In this document: in pieces, positions 53,598 to 62,174 of the stretch
Layout: each line of letters starts with the position of its first letter
Numbering within the stretch: the stretch's first letter is position 1
NCBI RefSeq assembly: GCF_002007645.1
Contig: NZ_CP019791.1
Coordinates: 1,364,001-1,428,000 of the forward strand
Origin: Anaerohalosphaera lusitana
Lineage (GTDB): Bacteria > Planctomycetota > Phycisphaerae > Sedimentisphaerales > Anaerohalosphaeraceae
Length of the DNA stretch: 64,000 bases
Direction of reading: 5' to 3'
The notes under the pieces: generated by a model
What the model saw: the letters and a program-made list of their open reading frames with translations, nothing else
The model's database searches: none
Told to the model about the DNA's origin: nothing
Translations under genes and position numbers: made by a program

Positions 53598-54431
53598 ATG
53601 AAGAATAAAGAAGGATTTACGCTGATTGAATTATTAGTGGTTATCGCGATTATTGCATTGCTGATGTCAATAATGATGCCTGCGTTGAGTATGGTCAAGG
53701 AGCGTGCCCGGCGTGTTACTTGCGGATCCAATCTAAAGCAGGTTGGTATCAGCCTGTTTACTTATGCACAAGACAACGACAACAAAGTTCCTGAGAACTA
53801 CATGGAAATTGCCCCCCGATATACTGGATTCTACGCTTATGCCGCATACTGGATAAATCCCAATGCAACTAATGAATCCCACAAAATAACTGACGGTCCT
53901 GTAAACGTTGCTGTTTTGTTTGATGCTGGTTATCTCAAGGACCCCGAAATATTCTATTGTCCTTCAGCCAGAGGTGTCAGCGATTTGCTTTCTTACGATC
54001 ATTATGTAGGTGACCTCAGTTGGCCGTTTGTACACGATCCGGACGCTTATCACGCTAATTTTGTGAGAATCAGTTACAATTATTTATCTCAAGGTCGCGG
54101 CAGAGAGGTCATTGAATGTGGGAGCAGCAAACGCGATGTTCGGGTTCATATACTTGATAATCAAGTCTCAAATATGACTTCGAGCACAAGTATGCTCGCT
54201 GACGTTATCAGTAGCCAGAGTGGTGCTTTGCATCGTGCAGGTGTCAATAAGCCCGCAGGTATCAATGTGCTGCACGGTGACGGTCATGTTCTTTTCTGCA
54301 ACGAAAAAGAAGCCATCAACAATGATGATTTCTGGGGTGTAGATAACCACGACGAACTCCCAAACCAGAACGGTTACAATCTTCGAGGCATACTGGGGCT
54401 TTTTAAGGGAACAGCCCAGATAATGGACTAG
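53598..54431 (+). CDS. Prepilin-type protein with H-x-DG signature (DUF1559-like)
   Basis: 278 aa from ATG 53598 (GGGAGAGA upstream); an upstream ATG at 53550 is less likely. N-terminus KNKEGFTLIELLVVIAIIALLMSIMMPALSMVKERARR is a classic prepilin signal. Motif HRAGVNKPAGINVLHGDGHVLFC gives an H-x-DG-like C-terminal feature. Third such gene in the window, this one between rhaA and the sulfatase/rhamnosidase group. Confidence 0.83.
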   Translation: MKNKEGFTLIELLVVIAIIALLMSIMMPALSMVKERARRVTCGSNLKQVGISLFTYAQDNDNKVPENYMEIAPRYTGFYAYAAYWINPNATNESHKITDGPVNVAVLFDAGYLKDPEIFYCPSARGVSDLLSYDHYVGDLSWPFVHDPDAYHANFVRISYNYLSQGRGREVIECGSSKRDVRVHILDNQVSNMTSSTSMLADVISSQSGALHRAGVNKPAGINVLHGDGHVLFCNEKEAINNDDFWGVDNHDELPNQNGYNLRGILGLFKGTAQIMD

Positions 54432-54523
54432 GTTCAAAGAATATGACTTGAGTATGATGAGTAAAAAATTGTCATATAGAAGTGTCAAACATTGAAAGTG
54501 AATTAAGGTGGCATGAGGTTCGA

Positions 54524-55987
54524 ATGAATAAAAGACAGTCATTGATAAAAATTAGCTTAATACTTACAGGATTGACACTTATCTGGGGATGTTCTAACGA
54601 TAAGGCCAAACCTTTAGCTTCGAATGATTGGGTGGATTCACCAGAGCGTCCCAACATCATTTTTCTTCTTACAGATGATCAACGAAATGATACGCTGGGA
54701 TGTGCCGGACACCCGATTGTGCAAACGCCCAATATTGACAGTCTGGCTTCTGAGGGTGTTCGTTTTGAAAACTGTTTTGTTACGACTTCGATCTGCGCTG
54801 CCAGCCGTGCGTCTATATTTACCAGCCTTCACGAGCGCACTCACGGGTATACCTTTGGGAAACCGGCTGTTGCAGAGGCTTACACTCTTAGCAGTTATCC
54901 TGCTTTGCTTCGACAAGCGGGTTATCGATCCGGATTTATTGGTAAATTCGGGTGTAGTATGAAAGGCAGTGGGGAGATGTTTGACTATTTCGAAACGGTC
55001 CCAGGGCCCGGCTACCTCGATCAGCCCGACGGGAGCAAGCTGGAAAGTACAGAAGTCATGAGCAACTTAGCACAAAAGTTCATCAAAGACAATGATGATC
55101 GTCCGTTTTGTCTATCTGTAAGTTTCCATGCGTCACACGCGAGAGACCGCAACAAAACTCCCGGCAAAGGGCACTATCCATACCCGGAATGGACAAGTGA
55201 GTTGTATGACGATGTTAGTGTGCCCTCTCCTGGTCTGTCAGATCCAATTTACTTTGAAATACTACCCGAATTTTTACAAACTTCGATGAATCGTAAACGT
55301 TTTTATTGGCGATGGGATACACCTGAAAAATATCAGACTAATATGCGTTCATATTTTCGCATGATTAGCGGGATAGACAAAGTTGTTGGCCAACTGAGAC
55401 ACTTGCTTAAAGAACTTAATATCGAAGACGATACGATTATTATATATAGCGCTGATAATGGCTACTATATGGGATATCGGGGTTTTGCCGGTAAATGGAC
55501 TCATTTTGAACAGTCTCTGCGCGTTCCTTTGGTAATTTACGACCCTCGCATGCCAGATAAATTCACTGGACAGTCTGTGGATCCTATGGTGCTGAATCTC
55601 GATTTTGCACCAACTATTCTTGAGTTAGGGAGGGTTGAAGTGCCGGAACATTATCAAGGACGCAGCCTGCTGTCGGCTATGAGCGGAGCCTCTTCAATTG
55701 ACCTGGAGAAGCGTGATTCCATATTTTGTGAGCATCTTATGGATCATAAAGACATTCCAAAATGGGAAGGAGTTCGAACGAAGCAGTATAAGTATGCCCG
55801 CTATTTTGAACAGAATCCGGCTTATGAATGTTTATATGATTTAAACGTGGACCCGACAGAACTGCATAATCTGGTTTTGCATCCAGACTATCAAACCATC
55901 CTGAAGCAAATGCGTTCAAAGACTGATGATTTTGTTAAGCAATATGAGATTAAAGGCGTGGTTCCGCAAAATGTTAAACCAGAATAA
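54524..55987 (+). CDS. S1 family sulfatase, lipoprotein
   Basis: 487 aa from ATG 54524 (GAGGTTCGA before it). Lipoprotein signal ending TLIWGC. Formylglycine site TSICAASRASIFTS (CxAxR). Metal-binding text RPNIIFLLTDDQRNDTLG; later IIYSADNGYYMGYRGFAGKW. Removes sulfate from a glycan in the periplasm. It stands in front of the rhamnosidase gene, about 60 bases apart. It contains no dockerin-like or LamG part. Sulfation pattern not predictable. Confidence 0.9.
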   Translation: MNKRQSLIKISLILTGLTLIWGCSNDKAKPLASNDWVDSPERPNIIFLLTDDQRNDTLGCAGHPIVQTPNIDSLASEGVRFENCFVTTSICAASRASIFTSLHERTHGYTFGKPAVAEAYTLSSYPALLRQAGYRSGFIGKFGCSMKGSGEMFDYFETVPGPGYLDQPDGSKLESTEVMSNLAQKFIKDNDDRPFCLSVSFHASHARDRNKTPGKGHYPYPEWTSELYDDVSVPSPGLSDPIYFEILPEFLQTSMNRKRFYWRWDTPEKYQTNMRSYFRMISGIDKVVGQLRHLLKELNIEDDTIIIYSADNGYYMGYRGFAGKWTHFEQSLRVPLVIYDPRMPDKFTGQSVDPMVLNLDFAPTILELGRVEVPEHYQGRSLLSAMSGASSIDLEKRDSIFCEHLMDHKDIPKWEGVRTKQYKYARYFEQNPAYECLYDLNVDPTELHNLVLHPDYQTILKQMRSKTDDFVKQYEIKGVVPQNVKPE

Positions 55988-56050
55988 GATAGCGTTTTAT
56001 AATAACATCTGTTCTCATTATATTCTTATGTGCCCGATCGGAAAAAATTT

Positions 56051-58849
56051 ATGAAATTCAATTTTTACCAAGGTTTCTTTATTAGTCTTCTGGTTGCCGT
56101 ACCTCTAATTGTTTGTTCTGGTTGCCAAACGTTTGCTGAAATGCCTTCTAGCGGATCAAGTGCTGAAAATCTTAGATGTGAATACAAAGTCAATCCCTTG
56201 GGAATCGACGTTGCTGAACCTCGCCTGAGTTGGACAATGAAATCATCAGGGAGAGGTCAGAAGCAAACTGCTTATCAGGTGATCGTGTCAACAAGTCTTA
56301 AGGCTCTCGAATCCAACCAGGCTGATCAATGGGACAGTCAAAAAGTCAACTCAAGCAATTCCATTCAAGTCGCTTATCGGGGGAAACCACTTAGTTCCGC
56401 TACTCGATATTATTGGAAGGTCAGGGTTTGGGATAAGGACGGTAACGCGGGCGACTGGAGCAGTGCTTCCTGGTTTGAGACTGCGTTGTTGGATGCAGAA
56501 GACTGGGACGCCACGTGGATCAATGACGGCAAAAGTAACCCGGCAGCAGATGAAGATTTTTATAAATTCGATCCGGCTCCCATTTTTCGGAAAGAATTTG
56601 TTTTGAATAAAGAAGTTGAACTGGCCAGGCTATATATCACCGGACTTGGCTATTACGAGGCTAGTCTCAATGGAAAGCGTATTGGTGATCATTATCTTGA
56701 TCCAGGTTGGACAGACTATTCTGAACGAGTTTATTACAGTACGTACGATGTTACCGAGCAGTTGCAAAGTGAAGCCAACTGCCTTGGAGTCATGCTTGGC
56801 AACGGCTGGTACAATCCTTTGCCGTTACGAATGTGGGGCAGCAGAAATCTTCGAGACCATTTGACTGTAGGCCGACCAAGGTTTATTACGCAACTTTGCA
56901 TTCTGTATGATGACGGCACCGAGCAGACTATATGCAGCGACAAAGACTGGAAGGTCGCTCAAGGTCCCATTCTTCGAAACAGCATCTATCTTGGCGAGAT
57001 ATATGATGCCCGTAAAGAAATTTCGGGTTGGAATAAGCCGGGATTTGATGATACTGGCTGGGCGAATGCTTCACCAGCAACGGAACCAGTGGGCTCGCTT
57101 CAGGCCCAGCCTGTAGAGCCGATCAAAGTAACGAGGACCATCAAACCAGTAAAAATTACCGAACCCGAAAAAGGCGTATACATTGTTGATATGGGTCAAA
57201 ACTTTGCAGGATTGGCATCCTTCAGATTCGACCTTAAAAGAGGTACCAAGGTAAACTTAAGATATGGTGAACTGCTCTATGAAGATGGCACCTTAAATCC
57301 TATGACCAGTGTTTGTGGTCAAATTAAAGGAAAACGAAACGACTCTCTCGAATCTCATCCCGGCATTGCATGGCAAAGCGATGTTTATATTGCCCGTGGG
57401 GATGGACCGGAAGTTTATACTCCAAGATTCACTTTTCATGCATTTCGCTACATTGAAGTCACTGGGTGCCCTGAAAAGCCGTCGCCTGATATGATAACTG
57501 GTTTGCGGCTTGGCTCAGATGTCAGCTCTGTTGGCGAATTTTCTTGCTCTAATGAGATGTTTAACGCCATCCAGGAAATGTGCGAATGGACATTTCTGAG
57601 CAATATCTTTAGTGTTCAATCTGATTGTCCTCATCGCGAACGGTTTGGCTATGGCGGCGACTTAGTCAATACCAACGAAGCCTTTATTTATAACTATGAC
57701 ATGTCCAACTTCTACACTAAGGCAGTTGAAGACTGGGATGACAGTAAATTGTCTAGTGGAATGCTTACTGACACGGCTCCTTCGGTTGGCATACAGTACT
57801 GCGGGGTCGGCTGGGCGATGGTTCATCCGCATACGCAACTAAAATTGTATCAATACTACGGGGACAGAAGAATTGTTGAACAACAATACCAGACTTCGAA
57901 ACAATGGCTCGATCTTGTAACACAAAATAATCCCGAGCATATTATTAAACATGGCCTTAGCGATCATGAATCTTTAACCAGAACTCCCTCTGCTCCAATG
58001 GTTACACCTTTGTACTATCAAAGTGTAAGAATGCTTTCGAGAATGGCTGAGATTCTAGGTTATCAAGAAGATTCGAAGCATTATTTGACCTTATCCGAAC
58101 AGATAAAAAATGCTTATAATGAGAAATTCTTTGATATCGAAACCGGCGAGTGTGCTCCAGGAACACAGGGTAGTCAGTCTTTTGCATTGTACTCGAGCAT
58201 ACTGCCTCAAAAGTATCGCGCGAAAGCACTGGAGTATCTTTTGGAAGATATCACTGAGCATGACGACCACCTTACCACTGGGATCTTTGGCACACGATAT
58301 ATGCTTGAGCTGCTTTCTCAGCATGGTCTAGAGCAGACCGCATATGACATTGTAAATCAAAAAACATTTCCCGGCTGGGGATATATGCTCGAAAATGACG
58401 CAACGACACTGTGGGAGCATTGGGCTTATAGCGACAATACATATTCCCACAACCACCCCATGTTTGGCTCAGTTTCACAATGGTTTTATGGTTGGTTAGG
58501 TGGTATTCAACCAGAGCCGGATGCAGTCGGCTTTGATCGAATTGTGATAAGACCTCACATGCCTCTTGGTTTACAATGGGTTAATTGCAGTTATAATTCT
58601 ATACGCGGTCAGATTATAAGTAACTGGCGAAAAAGTGATAAAACAATTACTATGCACGTAGAGATTCCCTCTAATACCGTCGCTAAAGTTTATTTGCCTT
58701 GCGGCACACCCGAGAACATCACAGAGAACAGTGTTCCTGTTGACCTATCCAATGGGATCGATTTCGAGCGTAGTGAAAAAAATGTTACAATATATACGAT
58801 CGAATCCGGCCAATATCATTTTGAGATGCCGTACAAAGAGTCAGACTAA
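56051..58849 (+). CDS. GH78 alpha-L-rhamnosidase, lipoprotein
   Basis: About 932 aa from ATG 56051 (GTG 56030 gives a longer leader). Lipobox IVCSGC. Domain order: Fn3-like N-terminal part (about 35-130), rhamnosidase N domain (about 150-340), beta-sandwich (about 340-490), (alpha/alpha)6 barrel with SDCPHRERFGYGGDL, and TLWEHWAYSDNTYSHNHPMFGSVSQWFYGWLGGIQP (general base Glu of WEHW in the family), then the C-terminal beta domain. It releases terminal alpha-L-rhamnose. With the two flanking sulfatases and the rhaA locus it forms a desulfation and rhamnose-release set. The usual D-E-R motif reads HRERFG here, as in other GH78 members. Confidence 0.93.
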   Translation: MKFNFYQGFFISLLVAVPLIVCSGCQTFAEMPSSGSSAENLRCEYKVNPLGIDVAEPRLSWTMKSSGRGQKQTAYQVIVSTSLKALESNQADQWDSQKVNSSNSIQVAYRGKPLSSATRYYWKVRVWDKDGNAGDWSSASWFETALLDAEDWDATWINDGKSNPAADEDFYKFDPAPIFRKEFVLNKEVELARLYITGLGYYEASLNGKRIGDHYLDPGWTDYSERVYYSTYDVTEQLQSEANCLGVMLGNGWYNPLPLRMWGSRNLRDHLTVGRPRFITQLCILYDDGTEQTICSDKDWKVAQGPILRNSIYLGEIYDARKEISGWNKPGFDDTGWANASPATEPVGSLQAQPVEPIKVTRTIKPVKITEPEKGVYIVDMGQNFAGLASFRFDLKRGTKVNLRYGELLYEDGTLNPMTSVCGQIKGKRNDSLESHPGIAWQSDVYIARGDGPEVYTPRFTFHAFRYIEVTGCPEKPSPDMITGLRLGSDVSSVGEFSCSNEMFNAIQEMCEWTFLSNIFSVQSDCPHRERFGYGGDLVNTNEAFIYNYDMSNFYTKAVEDWDDSKLSSGMLTDTAPSVGIQYCGVGWAMVHPHTQLKLYQYYGDRRIVEQQYQTSKQWLDLVTQNNPEHIIKHGLSDHESLTRTPSAPMVTPLYYQSVRMLSRMAEILGYQEDSKHYLTLSEQIKNAYNEKFFDIETGECAPGTQGSQSFALYSSILPQKYRAKALEYLLEDITEHDDHLTTGIFGTRYMLELLSQHGLEQTAYDIVNQKTFPGWGYMLENDATTLWEHWAYSDNTYSHNHPMFGSVSQWFYGWLGGIQPEPDAVGFDRIVIRPHMPLGLQWVNCSYNSIRGQIISNWRKSDKTITMHVEIPSNTVAKVYLPCGTPENITENSVPVDLSNGIDFERSEKNVTIYTIESGQYHFEMPYKESD

Positions 58850-58901
58850 TGAAGAAACCGATTATCTTTACTCGATGGAATATCGCATGAAAAGGAAATC
58901 T

Positions 58902-60272
58902 ATGATACTGCGGAATATCTTCAGTAATATTTTTCTTGCAAGTGCAGTCCTTATAATCATGGTATCCGGATGCACCGCTCAAAATCAATCCCCCAATATT
59001 GTCCTGATTATCTCTGATGATCAGGCTTGGACTGATTATGGTTTTATGGGGCACCCTGTAATTCAGACGCCTAATTTGGATCGTTTGTCAGAAGAAGGGG
59101 TGCTGTTTCCCCGTGGTTATGTGCCAACCCCGCTGTGCCGCCCGTCTCTGATGACTATGGCCACTGGTCTCTACCCCCACCAGCACGGGGTCACGGGAAA
59201 TGATCCTTCCCCCAAACGATATACAGGAGATGCTGCCAGAGAAGCCAATCTCAAGCTTGAAAACTTCATCGACAACTATGTGACGATCCCTGAAGCACTG
59301 GCCGAGCGGGGCTACCTGAGCTTTCAGAGCGGCAAGTGGTGGGAAGGTGATTACCAGAACGGCGGTTTCACACACGGTATGACCACCCAAGGCCGCCACG
59401 GCGGGCCGGGGCTGAAGATCGGCCGCCAGGGAATGGATCCGCTGTATGAGTTTGTGGACTACGCAGTTGAACAAGAAAAACCGTTCTTTGTCTGGTATGC
59501 GCCGTTTCTGCCGCATACGCCGCACAATCCGCCCCAGCGGCTGCTCGACAAATATACCACCGAAGGGCGGGATCCGGCACTGGCCAAGTATTACGCCATG
59601 TGCGACTGGTTCGATGAAACCTGCGGGCAGGTGGTTGACTATATTGAACAAAAGAAGATTCGTGAAAATACTGTATTTGTGTATGTATGTGATAATGGTT
59701 GGATCCAACGAACTGCTGATACCGAGGTGCCGCACGGATACAGGCAAAGGTTTGCCCCCCGTTCAAAGCAGACCACCTACGAAGGCGGCATCCGCACGCC
59801 TATTTTCTTCAATTGTCCCGACCACTTTAGCGCCTCCAAACGCAGCGAAATGGTCAGTAGTATTGATTTGTATCCGACGATACTGGCAATTGCCGGTTCT
59901 GAAACACCTGACGATCGTCCTGGATTGAACCTGCTGCCGGCCGTTGAAGGAGGAAAAGCGATCAAACGGGATACTATATTTGGCGAAGGTTTTTCCCATG
60001 ATATTGCAGATTTGGATAACCCGGAAAAATCGCTGCTGACTCGCTGGTGTATTGAGGGGCGCTGGAAGCTTATTCTCAGTTACGACGGCGAGAATGAAAG
60101 GTATAAGGCTGTCCACAAATACCCAGGACCGGTGCAGTTGTTTGATGTGATAAGTGACCCCCATGAAACCCAGAATCTCGCCGACGAGTACCCGGAGGTG
60201 GTCGCACGGCTCAAAGCCAAAATTAAGGCCTGGTGGCCGGTAAAGGAAGCTACGCTGATCTCAAAAGACTAG
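58902..60272 (+). CDS. S1 family sulfatase with CRPSL active-site motif, lipoprotein
   Basis: About 456 aa; ATG 58902 preferred because AAGGA lies five bases upstream, with ATG 58875 and 58887 as alternatives. Lipoprotein signal IMVSGC. Sulfatase text SPNIVLIISDDQAWTDYGFMGHPVIQTPNLDRL. The formylglycine position reads TPLCRPSLMTMATGLYPHQHG, so the Arg of CxPxR is Leu. FVYVCDNGWIQ and SKQTTYEGGIRTPIFF are as in other sulfatases. Same operon as the rhamnosidase (52 bases apart). Whether the variant site is still oxidised is open. Confidence 0.88.
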   Translation: MILRNIFSNIFLASAVLIIMVSGCTAQNQSPNIVLIISDDQAWTDYGFMGHPVIQTPNLDRLSEEGVLFPRGYVPTPLCRPSLMTMATGLYPHQHGVTGNDPSPKRYTGDAAREANLKLENFIDNYVTIPEALAERGYLSFQSGKWWEGDYQNGGFTHGMTTQGRHGGPGLKIGRQGMDPLYEFVDYAVEQEKPFFVWYAPFLPHTPHNPPQRLLDKYTTEGRDPALAKYYAMCDWFDETCGQVVDYIEQKKIRENTVFVYVCDNGWIQRTADTEVPHGYRQRFAPRSKQTTYEGGIRTPIFFNCPDHFSASKRSEMVSSIDLYPTILAIAGSETPDDRPGLNLLPAVEGGKAIKRDTIFGEGFSHDIADLDNPEKSLLTRWCIEGRWKLILSYDGENERYKAVHKYPGPVQLFDVISDPHETQNLADEYPEVVARLKAKIKAWWPVKEATLISKD

Positions 60273-60447
60273 CCGAGAAACAGTAAACTGAAAGCGCGCC
60301 AAGCTGACAGCTATGATAAGCAGATGTGGGTATTCTTAGTTTGGATTTTTTGCCGTTATCTCGAATTTATTTGTAAGACATTCTAAAAAAATAGTCATTT
60401 CTTAGTGATTGAGACAACTAACTTTTTGACAGATTAGGAGCAAGTTT

Positions 60448-61002
60448 ATGAGTGATGTTAGGGAAGAGAGCTCTCAGCCTGACAATTACCATCGACTTTT
60501 ATATCAAAATCAGTCTCGGATTTATGCATATGTGCTGACTATGGTTGGCAATTACTCTGATGCGGATGATGTTATGCAAGAAACCATCAGTTTTATGTGG
60601 AAGCGTTTTGAAGATTTTGAGCTAGGATCAGATTTTGTCGCATGGGGAATCAGAATTGCTCGCTACAAGATTTTAGAGCATCGAAGGCGGCAAAAAAAAC
60701 ATGACATTGTTCAATATAGCGATGGTTCTTTTGAGAAACTATCCTCACTTGCGGTTAACAAAAATGATAATCTCAGCAATCAAAATGTAAAGCTGAAAGA
60801 ATGCCTCAAGAAATTGAAACATTTTAAAAAACGATATTTTACCGTTATTGCATTAAAGTTTTTCGAAAATTGCAATACCAATGATATCGCTAAACGAATT
60901 GGGGTGTCTGTCCCTAATGTATATACAATTATGTCACGAGCATATGGTTATTTATTGGCTTGCATGAAGAAGTCCATGTCTAGTGCCGTTTCAAAAATAT
61001 AA
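60448..61002 (+). CDS. ECF RNA polymerase sigma factor, pair 4 (C-terminus altered by IS630)
   Basis: 184 aa. Region 2: SRIYAYVLTMVGNYSDADDVMQETISFMWKRFEDFE, DFVAWGIRIARYKILEHRRRQKK. Region 4: LKECLKKLKHFKKRYFTVIALKFFENCNTNDIAKRIGVSVPNVYTIMSRAYG. The last codons (S-A-V-S-K-I) and the stop are supplied by the IS630 left end that begins at 60983. Without the IS, the frame reads S-M-S-S-L-E-S-L and stops at TAA 62173-62175, overlapping the anti-sigma ATG. Regions 2 and 4 are intact, so the factor may still work. Confidence 0.87.
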   Translation: MSDVREESSQPDNYHRLLYQNQSRIYAYVLTMVGNYSDADDVMQETISFMWKRFEDFELGSDFVAWGIRIARYKILEHRRRQKKHDIVQYSDGSFEKLSSLAVNKNDNLSNQNVKLKECLKKLKHFKKRYFTVIALKFFENCNTNDIAKRIGVSVPNVYTIMSRAYGYLLACMKKSMSSAVSKI

Positions 61003-62156
61003 TTTTAACTTTTCCATGATTTAAGACTTGCGCCATGCATAATCTGGTATTATATAGAATGACACGAAGAAATAATTTCACGCTTACAAGCAGAGAAAGG
61101 GATTTCTTATGTGTCTGTACGCCAGAGACCTCAGTACCAGTGAAGGCCAGCAAATTCAGCGGATACTCCGCAGCAGCAAAAGCCGAATCAAGATTCGTCG
61201 CGGCCAAGTCATTCTTGCCTCTAACCAGGGCTATAAAGTTCCTGCTATCGCCGAGCTGGTTCACTATTCGCCGCACCATGTCAGGGCCATCATCAAAGAC
61301 TTTAACCAACGCGGCCTTAAGGCGTTGGAGCCCAAGCCCCGGCCGGGAAGACCGCCGGAGTTTACCGAGGACGACAAGGCCATTATTGCCGAGACTGCAA
61401 AATGTCCGCCCGATCTTCTGGACTGCCCTTTTAAGCGGTGGTCCCTGGAAAAACTGCGTGAATATCTTGTCCAGGAAAAGATCGTTCCTACGATCAGCAT
61501 TGAAACACTCAGGACCATCCTGCGTGAAAAGAAGGTCAAGCTCCGGCGGACAAAGACGTGGAAAGAGTGCAACGACCCCAATCTCAAGTCTAAAAAAAAC
61601 TAATTCGCAGATATGTGAACCAGCCGGCCTCAAACGGGCCGACCATATCATTCGACGAGTTCGGACCGCTGGAGATTCGTCCTCAGCCAGGCCGGAATTA
61701 CTGTCATACCGACCATCCCAAGAGGCTGCCTGCGACCTATACCCGCAAACACGGCGTTCAGCACTGGCTGGCGTTTTACGATGTCCATCAGAAAAAGCTC
61801 TGGGGATATGTTCGGCCACGCAAGCGGCATCAGGAGTTCTTGGAAGTTTTGAAACTGACCAGGAAAAAGTATCCTGCGAACCAGCGGATCCATCTGATAC
61901 TGGACAATTTCTCGCCGCACCGCAAGGACAAGGTTCTGCGGTACTGTCGCGAGAACAATATTCATCTGATCTGGACGCCGACCAACGCATCATGGCTAAA
62001 TCCTATCGAATGTCAGTTTACCCATGTTAAGGAATTCGTCATACGCGGAACTAATTATCAAAACCACAATGAGCTTAAAATCGCTCTGAATAGATACGTA
62101 GCATATCGCAATAAAAAAAATCAGCAAAAGTTAAACTTAGATAATTGAAACGGCAC
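60983..62156 (+). mobile_element. IS630-family insertion sequence
   Basis: 1174 bases with perfect 12-bp terminal inverted repeats GTGCCGTTTCAA and TTGAAACGGCAC, flanked by TA at 60981-60982 and 62157-62158, the usual IS630 target. It encodes one transposase in two overlapping frames. The insertion lies between sigma and anti-sigma genes. Confidence 0.92.
61109..62148 (+). CDS. IS630-family transposase, made by -1 frameshift
   Basis: Two frames: 61109-61603 (164 aa) has the helix-turn-helix part (SKSRIKIRRGQVILASNQGYKV, GRPPEFTEDDKAII). 61615-62148 has the DDE part: ISFDEFGPLE (D1), HLILDNFSPHR (D2), TNASWLNPIECQFTHVKEF (E). The two overlap around eight A at 61592-61599 (TCTAAAAAAAACTAA). 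Slipping back one base joins SKKKLIRRYVNQPASNGP to the DDE domain, as in family members where the two parts are continuous. Frameshift at A-runs is known in IS families. A simple null mutation is the alternative. Confidence 0.85.
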
Positions 62157-62174
62157 TAGTTTAGAAAGTCTATA

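Noticed and set aside
60980-61993. Minus-strand ORF of 337 aa across the IS630 element
   Set aside because: Antisense to the transposase frames, which have real DDE motifs; the ORF begins and ends with the mobile DNA.
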